From: Burkholderia plantarii
Lineage (GTDB): Bacteria; Pseudomonadota; Gammaproteobacteria; Burkholderiales; Burkholderiaceae
Assembly: GCF_001411805.1 (NCBI RefSeq)
Contig: NZ_CP007212.1
Span: forward strand, 2,294,001 to 2,358,000
DNA length: 64,000 nt
Direction of reading: 5' to 3'
This document shows, piece after piece, positions 24,228-33,334 of this stretch. Positions within the stretch are counted from its first letter, which is position 1, and each line of letters starts with the position of its first letter. Both the position numbers and the translations under genes were made by a program. Below the pieces are notes generated by a model. The model was not told where the DNA came from and did not search any database. It saw only the letters and a program-made list of their open reading frames with translations.

Positions 24228-24911
24228 TCAGGCCGCGTGCAGGTCGCCAAGGCCGACCGTCGCCTTGATGAAGCCCTCGAACTGCTTTTCGGGCGGAAAC
24301 GGCTCGGGAATCGTCAGCCCCTTCTGCACCGCCGGGCGCGCCATCACGCGCTCGAACCAGGCCTTCAGGTGCGGATTCGCGTCGAGCGGCAGGTCGGCCG
24401 TGAACGGTGCCAGCGAGCCGGTGCGGATCCACGGCAGCAGCGCGATGTCGGCGATCGAGAACGCGTCGCCGGCCAGGTAGTCGCGCCCCGCGAGCCGCGT
24501 ATTCAACACGCCGTACAGCCGGCTGGCTTCCTGGAAATAGCGGTTCGACACCTCCGGCGCCCGGTTCCGCCACGGGCCGCGAAACACCAGCAGCTGGCCC
24601 AGCATCGGCCCGATCGAGGCCATCTGGAACATCAGCATCTCGATCACGGCGGCGCGCGCGGCCGGCCCGGCGGGCAGCAGCTTGCCGGCCTTCTCGGCCA
24701 GGTGGATCAGGATCGCGCCCGATTCGGTCACCACCAGGCCGTCGTCCACCAGCACCGGGATCTTCCGGTTCGGATTGAGCCGCGTGAATTCGGGCGTCTT
24801 CTGCTCGCCGCCGAGAAAGACGCGGTGGACGCGATAGTCGAGCCCCAGTTCCTCGAGCGCGATCGAGATTTTGAGGCCGTTCGGCGTGGCATCGGTATAG
24901 AGGTCCAGCAT
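24228..24911 (-). CDS. glutathione S-transferase, YfcG-like
   Basis: This 227-residue GST has a thioredoxin-like N-terminal half beginning LDLYTDATPNGLKISIALEELGLDYRV (Thr/Asn active-site region as in YfcG/Ure2-type enzymes), with NPNRKIPVLVDDG and ESGAILIHLAEK contacting glutathione. An all-helical C-terminal half follows. YfcG-type GSTs act mainly as disulphide-bond reductases. The second of two nearby ATGs is used because AAGGAG is 7 nt from it. A LysR gene lies upstream on the same strand, 198 bp away. Confidence 0.88.
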   Translation of the reverse strand: MLDLYTDATPNGLKISIALEELGLDYRVHRVFLGGEQKTPEFTRLNPNRKIPVLVDDGLVVTESGAILIHLAEKAGKLLPAGPAARAAVIEMLMFQMASIGPMLGQLLVFRGPWRNRAPEVSNRYFQEASRLYGVLNTRLAGRDYLAGDAFSIADIALLPWIRTGSLAPFTADLPLDANPHLKAWFERVMARPAVQKGLTIPEPFPPEKQFEGFIKATVGLGDLHAA

Positions 24912-25109
24912 GATCATGCTCCTTGTTGATTCGGTCGTCCGGTTCAAGGGTGCGGCGGCTTTCGGCCCGGCCATCGGCCGCGTTCGCAGCACCGAGGAGA
25001 TGATCTTTGGTTCGCTTATGGCGCGGTAGCCGCGAGAATCGACTTTCATCCATCCGATTCCCGAATGGATGCGAACAAGGCTGGACTGACCCGAACCGGC
25101 GCCGCCTTC

Positions 25110-26024
25110 CTAGCAGCGCAGTTCGCGGCGGGCCGCCTCCATCTCGCCGAGTTCGGCACCGATGAAGTCGGCGAACGCGCGCGCCGACGGCTTGGCCGCG
25201 CGGCCGGCGGGCAGGATCGCGTGGATCTCGGCGCTGCCCATTTCCCAGTCCGGCAGCACGCGCACCAGCTGGCCGCTCTGCAGCTCGCGCAGCATGCCGA
25301 GCGAGCCGGCCGAGATGATGCCGAGCCCCGCCACCGCCGCGGCCGTGGCGCCCTCGCCGCCGTTCAGGATGAAGCGGCCGTCCACGCGCACCGAGGTGGT
25401 CCTGCCGTCCTTGCGGAACGCCCAGCCCTCCGTGCCGCGCCCGGCCGGCCCGACGATGATCGAGAAGCGGGCGAGATCGGCCGGCACGCGCGGGGTGCCG
25501 GCACGCGCCAGATAGTCGGGCGAGGCGGCCAGCACGCGGTGGACCACGCCGAGCTTCTTCGCCACGGCGGTCGAATCGCCGAGGTGGCCCACGCGCAGCG
25601 CCACGTCCACGGCGTCGCCGACCAGGTCCTGCATCTCGTCGTTGAGGATGAATTCCACGCGCAGCTGCGGATGCCGGCTCGTGAAGCGCTCGATGCGCGG
25701 AATCACGCTGCGCACCGCGAACGAGGTGGACAGCGCGAGACGCAGCACGCCGCGCAGTTCGCCCGTGCCGCGCACCGCGTGATCGGCTTCGTCGAGCGCG
25801 GCAAGGATCGCCTCGATGCGCGCCAGATAGTCGGTGCCCGCCTCGGTCAGCATGACGGCGCGCGTGGTGCGCGTGAACAGCGCGGCGCCCACCTGCTTTT
25901 CGAGCGCGGCCACGATCCGCGACACGGTCGGCTGCGACATGCCCAGTTCGCGGCCGGCCGCGGAGAAGCTGCCGGTGCGCGCGACGCGCGCGAACAGCTG
26001 CAGCGATTGGAATCGGTCATTCAT
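25110..26024 (-). CDS. LysR-family transcriptional regulator
   Basis: This 304-residue regulator opens with MNDRFQSLQLFARVARTGSFSAAGRELGMSQPTVSRIVAALEKQVGAALFTRTTR, of the CrgA/DsdC-like LysR subgroup common in Burkholderia. The effector domain has the usual length and ends shortly after the final helix. Upstream in-frame starts add residues with no family match. It faces the same way as the GST gene below it, which it may control. Confidence 0.9.
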   Translation of the reverse strand: MNDRFQSLQLFARVARTGSFSAAGRELGMSQPTVSRIVAALEKQVGAALFTRTTRAVMLTEAGTDYLARIEAILAALDEADHAVRGTGELRGVLRLALSTSFAVRSVIPRIERFTSRHPQLRVEFILNDEMQDLVGDAVDVALRVGHLGDSTAVAKKLGVVHRVLAASPDYLARAGTPRVPADLARFSIIVGPAGRGTEGWAFRKDGRTTSVRVDGRFILNGGEGATAAAVAGLGIISAGSLGMLRELQSGQLVRVLPDWEMGSAEIHAILPAGRAAKPSARAFADFIGAELGEMEAARRELRC

Positions 26025-26276
26025 CCGGAAAACGAATTCGAGTCGATGGTCTTGCCATCTTAGCGGTAAACATCCGCATGATTGATCGACTCGATACGGG
26101 TTGCGGGCCGACCCGTAACGCGTCCTGGGCAATGTCCGACGGCGCTTTCACGTCAGGCGCGGCGGGTAAATGGCATGGCACGCCGTTCAGGAAGCGAAAC
26201 GCGTGCGTTCCGCGAGCAGCACCCGCGCACCAGGCATGCGAACCACACGCGGCACACCGCGCCGCGCCACCCCGCC

Positions 26277-27251
26277 TCAACCGATCGTGAATACCGTGCG
26301 GGTGCGGCTGTCGGCTTTCGCCCACGCCTCGCCGACCTGCGCGAGCGGCACCGCGCGCGTATCGATCCTGAGCCCGGCCTTCGGCGCGATGTCGAGCACC
26401 ATGCGCAGCGACTCGATCAGCTTCGGCATCGGCACGCTGCCCATCCCGCTGCCGAGCAGCGTGATCGCGGTCGAGCGCAGCACGGCGGCCGGCAGCGAGA
26501 TCTCCGAGCCGCCGATCGCGCCGATCTGCACGTGGCGCAGCACGGCCAGATCGGGCAGCGCGCGCGCCGCCGCCACCAGCAGCGCATGGGCGCTCGGCCC
26601 CCACAGGTAGTCGAGCACGATGTCCACGCCCCGCGCGAACTGCCCGCGCAGCGCGTCGGCCTGCGCCTCGTCGCCCGTCAGCGGCACCAGCACGTCGGCG
26701 CCGAGCGCGGCCAGTTCGGCCAGCGAGGTCGCGTCGCGCCCGGTCGCGATCACCTTGCCCGCGCCGAGATACTTCGCGATCTGCACCGCGAGCCGTCCCG
26801 ACGAACCGGTCGCGCCGTTCACGAGCACCGTCTCGCCCGCCTCGAAGCGCGCGCGCTCGGTCAGCGCGGCCCACGACGACATCGCCGGAATCGCGAGCGC
26901 CGCGGCCGTCACGTCGTCGAGCGCGTCGGGCAGCGCGAGGCAGTGCGCGTCGGCGGCCACGGTGTATTCGGCCAGCGCGCCGTGCGGCGCCAGCGGGCCG
27001 AAGAAATAGACGCGCCGGCCGTCGTCGAGTACCCCCGTGCCGTCGATGCCGGCCACGAACGGCAGGCCGTGCGTCGAATTCTCCGAGGTGTAATGCACGC
27101 CCGCGGCGCGCGAGCGTGCGACGTGGCTCAGCGCCGAGGCGCGCACCTGGATCGTGCGGCAGCCCTCGGCCGCGCGTGGCGCGTCGAACTCGCCATAGAC
27201 GGGCGGCTGCCCGGCCGCGCTCACGATCGCGGCTTTCATGCTGGGGTTCAT
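26277..27251 (-). CDS. quinone oxidoreductase-like medium-chain dehydrogenase
   Basis: This 324-residue MDR-family protein lacks the Cys-rich zinc lobe. It has the substrate-pocket opening PFVAGIDGTGVL and the nucleotide-binding turn VLVNGATGSSGRLAVQIAKYLGAGKVIATGRD. It is most likely an NADPH-dependent reductase of an enone or quinone in the cytoplasm. GGAGGAG lies 6 nt before the chosen ATG. A small conserved protein is encoded 77 bp upstream, and a divergent AraC regulator beyond it probably controls both. Confidence 0.85.
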   Translation of the reverse strand: MNPSMKAAIVSAAGQPPVYGEFDAPRAAEGCRTIQVRASALSHVARSRAAGVHYTSENSTHGLPFVAGIDGTGVLDDGRRVYFFGPLAPHGALAEYTVAADAHCLALPDALDDVTAAALAIPAMSSWAALTERARFEAGETVLVNGATGSSGRLAVQIAKYLGAGKVIATGRDATSLAELAALGADVLVPLTGDEAQADALRGQFARGVDIVLDYLWGPSAHALLVAAARALPDLAVLRHVQIGAIGGSEISLPAAVLRSTAITLLGSGMGSVPMPKLIESLRMVLDIAPKAGLRIDTRAVPLAQVGEAWAKADSRTRTVFTIG

Positions 27252-27328
27252 TGCGGACTCCTCCATGTGTTGGGCGCCGGCCGGGTCCACGCGTTACGCG
27301 CCACGCGCACCGGGCCGGTCCACCGGGT

Positions 27329-27580
27329 TCAGTGTGCCTCGACCCACGCACGCAGCGCCGGGTCGCGAATCTCGAGCACCTCGAACAGACCGAGCACGCG
27401 CAGCGCCGGCAGCGCGGCCGCGATGTCGGCCCGGGCCGCCTCGCGCGCCGCCCGCGGCGCATCGGGCGTGCCCAGCACGCGGGCATTGGCGAGGAACGCG
27501 CCCACCGTGCCCTTGCGCACCGTCACGCCGTTCAGTTCCACTTCGTTGGTGCCGTCGGGCAGCAGTTGTTCGGCTCGCAT
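27329..27580 (-). CDS. small conserved hypothetical protein
   Basis: This 83-residue acidic protein starts at an ATG with GGAGG 7 nt upstream and ends in RAWVEAH. It begins EQLLPDGTNEVELNGVTVRKGTVGAFLANARVLG, then a helical stretch. There is no signal peptide or known motif. It is the first gene of an AraC-controlled pair with a quinone oxidoreductase-like enzyme, suggesting a linked role such as an accessory or chaperone. I do not recognise a family with certainty. Confidence 0.7.
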   Translation of the reverse strand: MRAEQLLPDGTNEVELNGVTVRKGTVGAFLANARVLGTPDAPRAAREAARADIAAALPALRVLGLFEVLEIRDPALRAWVEAH

Positions 27581-27672
27581 GATGATCCTCCGGGTTGGTC
27601 GATGCCGTCACTTTATCGAGATACAATCGGCCGGCCTCCGGCATGAAAGCCAATCGATACGGAATTTCGGCC

Positions 27673-28467
27673 ATGCATGATTCACTGCTTCCGCCCCCTC
27701 TCGTGCTCGAATCGGGCGGACCGTTAGTTGCGGCTGCGGAATTGACGCAGGCGGCCGCGCGCGCCACCGATGCGCACCGGCATCCACGCGGCCAGCTGGT
27801 GGGGGCCTTGAGCGGGCTGCTGTCGGTCGGGCTCGAGACGCAGCAGTGGGTGGTACCGGCCACGCATGCGATCTGGGTGCCGCCGCACCATCTGCATTCG
27901 CTGCGTTCGTATGGGCCGTTCTCGGGCTGGAGCGTGTTCATCGAGGAGGCGGCCTGCGCGGCGCTGCCGGCCGCGCCGCGCGCGATTCGCGCCAACCCGC
28001 TGCTGCGCGAGGCGGCGCGACGCGCGGCCACCTGGTCGGGCGGCCCGCTCGGGCACGACGAGACACGCATCGCCGAATTGATCCTCGCGGAGATCGCGGC
28101 CTCGCCGGCCCAGGCGCTGGGCCTGCCACGGCCGGTGGAGGCACGGGTGGCGCGCATCGCCGACGCGCTGGCCGCCGACCTGTCCGACAACCGCGGCGCC
28201 GAGGCCTGGGCGCGCTGGGCCGGCATCGCGCCGCGCACGCTGAGCCGGCGCTTCGTCGCGGAGACCGGCCTGAGCTTCGCGCAGTGGCGCCAGCAGGCGC
28301 GCGTGCTGCGCGCGCTGGAGCGGCTCGCCGACGGCACGCCCGTCACCACCATCGCGCTCGAACTCGGCTACGACAACGTCAGCGCGTTCATCGAGATGTT
28401 CCGGCGCGTGCTTGGCGTGACGCCGGGGAAATATGCGGCGGGGCTGCCGGCGCTGGCGGCGGCGTGA
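27673..28467 (+). CDS. AraC-family transcriptional regulator
   Basis: This 264-residue protein has an N-terminal cupin-like sensor (HRHPRGQLVGALSGLLSV, PPHHLHSLRSYGPFSGWSVFI) and a C-terminal double HTH (GAEAWARWAGIAPRTLSRRFVAETGLSFAQWRQQARVLRALERLADGTPVTTIALELGYDNVSAFIEMFRRVLGVTPGKY). The H-H-x-R-G cupin start is typical of the YdeC/NimR-like subgroup, whose members often regulate divergent oxidoreductase or efflux genes. It is divergent from the small protein / oxidoreductase pair. Confidence 0.9.
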   Translation: MHDSLLPPPLVLESGGPLVAAAELTQAAARATDAHRHPRGQLVGALSGLLSVGLETQQWVVPATHAIWVPPHHLHSLRSYGPFSGWSVFIEEAACAALPAAPRAIRANPLLREAARRAATWSGGPLGHDETRIAELILAEIAASPAQALGLPRPVEARVARIADALAADLSDNRGAEAWARWAGIAPRTLSRRFVAETGLSFAQWRQQARVLRALERLADGTPVTTIALELGYDNVSAFIEMFRRVLGVTPGKYAAGLPALAAA

Positions 28468-28711
28468 AGCAGCGGGCCGCCGCGTCCGTTCAATTCATCG
28501 AAACACCATTGCAATCACGTATTGGCGGCCTCAATGTCGATTTGCGATTTATCGCGACGGATTACGGTTCATCGCGATCGCACGGACGGAATGTTGAATA
28601 TCATTGAATATTCATACGGCATATCGCATCGCCAAATAAATCCCTTATCGTCACTCGGCCGCACGATTCAATCGATTGCGGCTCCACCTCAAACGCGATA
28701 AGGAGAAGACC
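28468..28711. promoter_or_regulatory. AT-rich upstream region with direct and inverted repeats
   Basis: This spacer is markedly poorer in GC than the surroundings. It contains TTGAATATCATTGAATATTCA (a direct repeat of TTGAATAT plus the palindrome GAATATTC) at about 28593-28613 and two ATCGCGA copies a little upstream. It presumably holds the promoter of the following orphan gene. Confidence 0.45.
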
Positions 28712-29233
28712 ATGTCGGACGATCTCGAAGTCACCGAGCAGGAAGAGTTGGCGCGATTTTTCGCGGGAAAGGTCATCGAGCAATATCGGGAACAGTACCC
28801 CGACTTCGACGATGGCGAGGACACGGTCGAAGCCTTGACGCAGGCGCTACTCGAGGAATATCGATCCGGCGAGCCGTTTGAAGTGACGGAGCCCGACACG
28901 CCGCCGACGACCCGCGGTTTCGTCGATTTCCCGATCGATTTCAATTTCAATCTGGTGGTCGGTTCGATGGACATCCACATCGAAAACCCGGACACGAATG
29001 AATACACGATTCTCGCGACCTTCAAGATCGCCGGCTTCAAGATCAGCAGTTCCCTGATCACGCTGACCAACAGCAAGGCGACGAGAACCGAAACCGTCGG
29101 CGCCGGGCCGGTCAAGATCACCATGACCTTCTCGATCGATTTTTCGGACGGCGTCGAACTGACCCTCGAGGGCGACGGGAAAATCTGGCCGTTCAAGAAA
29201 TTCCACATCGGGCCGTTCAACGTGAATCTCTGA
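28712..29233 (+). CDS. unrecognised acidic protein
   Basis: This 173-residue protein starts at an ATG with AAGGAG 7 nt upstream. Its first 75 residues are acidic and helical (EVTEQEELARFFAGKVIEQYREQYPDFDDGEDTVEALTQALLEEY). The rest looks beta-rich with alternating hydrophobic and polar residues (PIDFNFNLVVGSMDIHIEN, KITMTFSIDF) and ends in FKKFHIGPFNVNL. It has no signal peptide, membrane segment or known motif. Its base composition and codon choice are less GC-biased than neighbouring genes and its promoter region is AT-rich, which suggests recent acquisition. I cannot assign a function. Confidence 0.75.
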   Translation: MSDDLEVTEQEELARFFAGKVIEQYREQYPDFDDGEDTVEALTQALLEEYRSGEPFEVTEPDTPPTTRGFVDFPIDFNFNLVVGSMDIHIENPDTNEYTILATFKIAGFKISSSLITLTNSKATRTETVGAGPVKITMTFSIDFSDGVELTLEGDGKIWPFKKFHIGPFNVNL

Positions 29234-29284
29234 TTCGCTGATGCCATGCCGCGCGCGCCGGCCTGGCACGACCGGCCGACCTCG

Positions 29285-29324
29285 CAGAAAACGGGCCGCC
29301 ACGCCACGCGGCGCGCCGCCCGTT
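29285..29324 (-). terminator. terminator after the acvB-like gene
   Basis: Read on the minus strand, AACGGGC and GCCCGTT arms with an inner GC-rich stem are followed by TTTTCTGC. It lies 28 bp beyond the acvB-like stop, between convergent genes. Confidence 0.55.
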
Positions 29325-29351
29325 GCCGCTTCAGCCCGCCCGCGTCCCGCC

Positions 29352-30749
29352 TCAGTGCCCCGCCGCGTTCCTGCGCAGCGCGTCGAGAATGCGCCGCTCC
29401 AGCGCGACGTAATCCCCGCCAAAGTGGTGGTCGCCGCCGGTCTTGATGACTTCGGCGCCGCTTTTCACCAGCGCCGGGCACAGCGTGTCCTCCTCGGTGG
29501 CGCCGTAGAAGCACTGGACCTGCGCGAGCGGCAGCCTGTCGAACTCGGGCCGCACCTGCAGCGCCTTGTCGCTCGCCGGCATGCCGAGCCAGCCGGTCAC
29601 GCGGATCTGGAAATCGGCGGCCGGCGCGAAGCCGAGCAGCGAAATCACGGCGACCTTGTCCTTCAGCGGCTGCGGCAGCCGGTTGTAGGCGAACGGCATC
29701 ACGTCGGCGCCGAACGAATAGCCGATCAGCGCGACATGCGAGGCATGCCAGCGCGCCATGTAGGTCTGCATCACGCGCGCCAGATCGTGGCTGGTCTGCG
29801 CCGGCGTCTTCTCGCTCCAGAAGTAGCGCAGGCTGTCCCAGCCGACCACCGCCACGCCGTCCTTCTGCAGCGCTTCCGCGATGGTCTTGTCGAGATCGCG
29901 CCAGCCGCCGTCGCCGGAAATCACGATCGCGAGCAGGCCGTTGCCGCCCGCCGCGCCGCCCTTGGCGGCCGGCAGCTCGACGAGCGGCAGGTCGGACACG
30001 TCGAGTTCGTCGGCGCTGCCGTCGCGCAGATGCGGCGCGAGCAGCGTGACGAGCCGCGCGACGTCGCCGCTGGCGGCCGTGTCGACGAAGCCCGGGGTCT
30101 TGCGGCGGCTCACGGTGGGATCCGGCGGGCACATCTTGAAGCGCGGATCGAGCGTGGCGGCCGGCGCCACCGTCACCGCGCCCGAAATGGTGTTCTCGGG
30201 CGCCTGCGCGAGCACCTGCCGCGCAAGCGTGCCGCCCTGGCCGATGCCGGCCACGATCGGCGCGAAATAGCGCGAGGTCTTCAGCTGCCGTTCGAGCTGG
30301 TGGCTGACCGCCTCGGCGTCGCCCACCAGCTGATGGCAGCTTTCCTTCGTCTTCGCGAGGTTCGCGGCGTAGCGCGCCGTATCGACGCCCACCGTCAGCG
30401 CGCCCGCCTTCGCGAGCGCCTCGGCCGTCGCCTGGTCGGCCGCGCTCCAGCCGCCCGCCGCCGAATACAGCACCACGAAGCCGTGGACCTCGCCGTCCGG
30501 CCGCACCACGGTCACGTCGCCGTAGCGCCCGCCCGGCAGCCGGCCCGAACTGCGGCCGGCGAGCGTCGCGCCGGAGGCGGCGCTCGCCGCCGCGGCGGGC
30601 GCGAGCGCGCCGCTGGCCGCCCTGCCCGTTTCCGCATGCGCCGCATGCGCCTGTGCTGCCGCTTGTGCCGCGAACGCGCCCGGCGCCTGCGCGAACGCGA
30701 TGCCGGCCGCGGCCATCGCCGCGAGCCGCTTCCAACCCTGAGCCATCAT
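29352..30749 (-). CDS. acvB: AcvB/VirJ-family periplasmic lysyl-phosphatidylglycerol hydrolase
   Basis: This 465-residue protein has a signal peptide (about residues 1-28, ending AFA-AQA) and two alpha/beta-hydrolase-like halves. The C-terminal VirJ half holds AIVISGDGGWRDLDKTIAEAL, a nucleophile elbow IGYSFGADVMPF and the late TGGDHHF histidine. AcvB of Agrobacterium hydrolyses lysyl-phosphatidylglycerol in the periplasm. Here the start overlaps the stop of mprF, the lysyl-PG synthase, by the ATGA pattern. Synthesis and breakdown of the same lipid are thus co-expressed. Confidence 0.88.
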   Translation of the reverse strand: MMAQGWKRLAAMAAAGIAFAQAPGAFAAQAAAQAHAAHAETGRAASGALAPAAAASAASGATLAGRSSGRLPGGRYGDVTVVRPDGEVHGFVVLYSAAGGWSAADQATAEALAKAGALTVGVDTARYAANLAKTKESCHQLVGDAEAVSHQLERQLKTSRYFAPIVAGIGQGGTLARQVLAQAPENTISGAVTVAPAATLDPRFKMCPPDPTVSRRKTPGFVDTAASGDVARLVTLLAPHLRDGSADELDVSDLPLVELPAAKGGAAGGNGLLAIVISGDGGWRDLDKTIAEALQKDGVAVVGWDSLRYFWSEKTPAQTSHDLARVMQTYMARWHASHVALIGYSFGADVMPFAYNRLPQPLKDKVAVISLLGFAPAADFQIRVTGWLGMPASDKALQVRPEFDRLPLAQVQCFYGATEEDTLCPALVKSGAEVIKTGGDHHFGGDYVALERRILDALRRNAAGH

Positions 30750-33334
30750 GAACGCCGACCTCCCGCCAGCAAGGAAAGATCGGCGAGTGTAACGAAAACG
30801 CCGACCGATCCGGACGCCGCGAGATAACGCGGCTCCCATTGCGGCTCGAACTTGCTCTTGAACGCGCGCAAGCCGCGGAAATTGTAGAAACGCCCGCCGA
30901 AGCGCCAGACCACGCGGCCGAGCCGGTGCCAGACCGACGACATCGGCGCGGTGCCCATCCCCGAGAACGGCGCCATGCCGAGGCTCAGGCGCCGGAAGCC
31001 GGCCTCCTTCAGGTACAGCGCGAGCTGCGTGAACAGGTACTCCATCGCATACGGCGAGGCCTCGGGCACGTGGCGCATCACGCCCACCGTGGCGTCGGTG
31101 TGCAGGTCGGTGGTCATGAACGTGACGAACGCCACCGGCTCGTCGTTCTGGCGCACCAGCATCACCGACTGGGTGGCGAGATAGCCGTCGTGGAACGCGG
31201 CGATCGAGAAGCTCTTCTCGCGCGCGTCGCGGCTGTCGAGCCAGTCGTCGGAGATCTCGCGCAGCACCGGCAGCATGTCGGGCACGCCGTGCGGCGGGAT
31301 CACCTCCACCGACATCGCGTCACGGTCGCCGCGCCGCAGCGCGTAGCGCAGGTGCGAGCGGTTCGAGCCCTTCAGGTCGAAGCGGTCGAGCGCGATGTGC
31401 GCCTCCTCGCCGAGCTTGACGAGCGTGAGGCCGGCGTCGAGATAGAGCGGCAGCGCCTCGGCGCGCACCTGGTAGAACGCGGCGCGCCCGCCGTGCGAAT
31501 GGGCGAGCGCGATGAACTGGTTGACGAGCCCGGCCCACTCGTCGCGCGGGCCGACCGGATCGTAGAGCGCGGCCCAGGTGCGGCCGTGCTTGGCGTACAT
31601 CAGGAACGCCTCGCGCGACGCCGAGAACAGGAAGCTCTTGTCGCCCATCAGCGCGAGGCCCACGTCGCTGCGCTCCTGCGCGCGGATGATGCGCGCGGCG
31701 TCGGCCAGATCCTGCGGCTCGGGCACCACGAAGCGGCCGGCCGCCGGGCGCAGCAGCTGCCAGAGCGAGACCATCGCCGCGAACACGCCGGCCGCGAGCG
31801 TGGCGCGCAGCGCGCGCGAGGCGCGCTCGTCGAACGCGAACTGCGACCAGATCTCGTGCGTGTAGGGGATGTCGCGGAACGCGAACAGCAGCACCCACAC
31901 CGCCAGCATCAGCACCAGCGCGACCGACATGAACCAGCTGACCGTGAACGGCTCGGCGAACAGCGAGGAATGGCGGTTGAAGCGGCGCCGCGACACCAGC
32001 AGCAGCACCAGCAGCGTCACCAGCACGCCGGCCTCGACGAACGCGAGCCCCTTCGAGAACGACAGCGCGAGGCTGGCGAGCGTCAGCGCGAGCGCCATCC
32101 ACCAGGCGGCGTCGAGCCGGCGCAGCAGCCCGCGCGCGACGAACAGCAGCGACACGCCGAGCACGCTGCAGAGCACCTGCGAGCCTTCCAGCACCCACAG
32201 CGGGATCACGTTGCGCAGCACCGCGATGCGCTGCCAGAACGCCGGCGTCGCGCCCGACACCACCAGCATGCTGCCCACCGCGAAGGTGACGAGACTCAGG
32301 AACAGCGGCGCGAGCTGCGAGACCTGGGCGGCCTGCGACGAGACGAACCGCTGGCTGGCCGCGCGCCCCTCGAACACGGCCAGCAGCCCGGCCGACAGCA
32401 CCAGCGGCACGCCGAAATAGATCGCGCGATAGGCGATCAGCGCCGCCAGCATCGAGGTGGGCGGCACCGCGCCGCCGAGCGCGAACGTCATGGCCGCCTC
32501 GAACACGCCGATCCCGCCCGGCGTGTGGCCGATCATGCCGAGCAGCAGCGCGGCCGCGTAGACGGTGAGGAAGGTGACGAGATCGACGTGGCCGTGCGGC
32601 AGCAGCGACCACAGCGCGAGGCCGGCCGAGGCGACGTCGACCACCGCGAACACCAGTTGGCCGGCCAGGTCGCGCCGCGACGGAATGTCGAACGACAGCC
32701 AGCGCCAGCGCGAGCGGATCTGGCGCGGCGCCGGCCCGCAGCAGGCGATCAGCACCGCCAGCAGCACCAGCAGCGCCGCCCCGGCCGCGCGCAGCCAGCC
32801 GCTCGCCACCGGCAGCATCGAGGCCAGCGGCCCGGAGCCGCCCACCATGCCGAGCGCCGTCATGCCGACGATGCCGAGCACCAGCGTGCCGCCCATGAAC
32901 ACCGTCATCCGGCCGATCTGCGCGGCGGTCACGCCCGAGGCGCCGTACACGCGCACCCGCACCGCGCCGCCCGTCAGCGCGCCGAAGCCGGTGGCGTTGC
33001 CGAGCGCGGTGCCCGCGATGGTGCCGATCCACAGCGGCACGCGCGGCACCTTCGCGCCCACGTAGCGCAGGCCGATCGCGTCGCGCGCCACCAGTCCGAC
33101 GTAGCTGAGCGCGGTGGCGCCGAGCGCGCCGGCCCATTCGCCCGGCGCCAGATGGCGCAGGTTGCGGATCACCGACTTGTAGTCGACGGTCTCCGACAGG
33201 TGCTGGAACACGAACAGCAGCGCGATGCCGATGCCGAGCGCGAGCAGCGGCGAGACGAGCCGATCGAGCGGGACGGACTGGCGAACGCGCGCGATCGTGG
33301 CCGTCGCGCGCCGCGGTAAATCACTGAAGGACAT
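30746..33334 (-). CDS. mprF: bifunctional lysylphosphatidylglycerol flippase/synthetase MprF
   Basis: This 862-residue protein has the usual MprF length and order. An N-terminal membrane domain of 12-14 helices (flippase, roughly 25-520) includes YVGLVARDAIGLRYVG and GHTPGGIGVFEAAMTFAL. The C-terminal GNAT-like DUF2156 domain (about 545-850) contains DVGLALMGDKSFLFS, MEYLFTQLALYLKEAGFRRLSLGMAPFSGM and FKSKFEPQWEPRYLA. It transfers lysine from Lys-tRNA to phosphatidylglycerol and flips the product, reducing envelope negative charge and sensitivity to cationic peptides. It is translationally coupled to the hydrolase gene. Confidence 0.95.
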   Translation of the reverse strand: MSFSDLPRRATATIARVRQSVPLDRLVSPLLALGIGIALLFVFQHLSETVDYKSVIRNLRHLAPGEWAGALGATALSYVGLVARDAIGLRYVGAKVPRVPLWIGTIAGTALGNATGFGALTGGAVRVRVYGASGVTAAQIGRMTVFMGGTLVLGIVGMTALGMVGGSGPLASMLPVASGWLRAAGAALLVLLAVLIACCGPAPRQIRSRWRWLSFDIPSRRDLAGQLVFAVVDVASAGLALWSLLPHGHVDLVTFLTVYAAALLLGMIGHTPGGIGVFEAAMTFALGGAVPPTSMLAALIAYRAIYFGVPLVLSAGLLAVFEGRAASQRFVSSQAAQVSQLAPLFLSLVTFAVGSMLVVSGATPAFWQRIAVLRNVIPLWVLEGSQVLCSVLGVSLLFVARGLLRRLDAAWWMALALTLASLALSFSKGLAFVEAGVLVTLLVLLLVSRRRFNRHSSLFAEPFTVSWFMSVALVLMLAVWVLLFAFRDIPYTHEIWSQFAFDERASRALRATLAAGVFAAMVSLWQLLRPAAGRFVVPEPQDLADAARIIRAQERSDVGLALMGDKSFLFSASREAFLMYAKHGRTWAALYDPVGPRDEWAGLVNQFIALAHSHGGRAAFYQVRAEALPLYLDAGLTLVKLGEEAHIALDRFDLKGSNRSHLRYALRRGDRDAMSVEVIPPHGVPDMLPVLREISDDWLDSRDAREKSFSIAAFHDGYLATQSVMLVRQNDEPVAFVTFMTTDLHTDATVGVMRHVPEASPYAMEYLFTQLALYLKEAGFRRLSLGMAPFSGMGTAPMSSVWHRLGRVVWRFGGRFYNFRGLRAFKSKFEPQWEPRYLAASGSVGVFVTLADLSLLAGGRRS

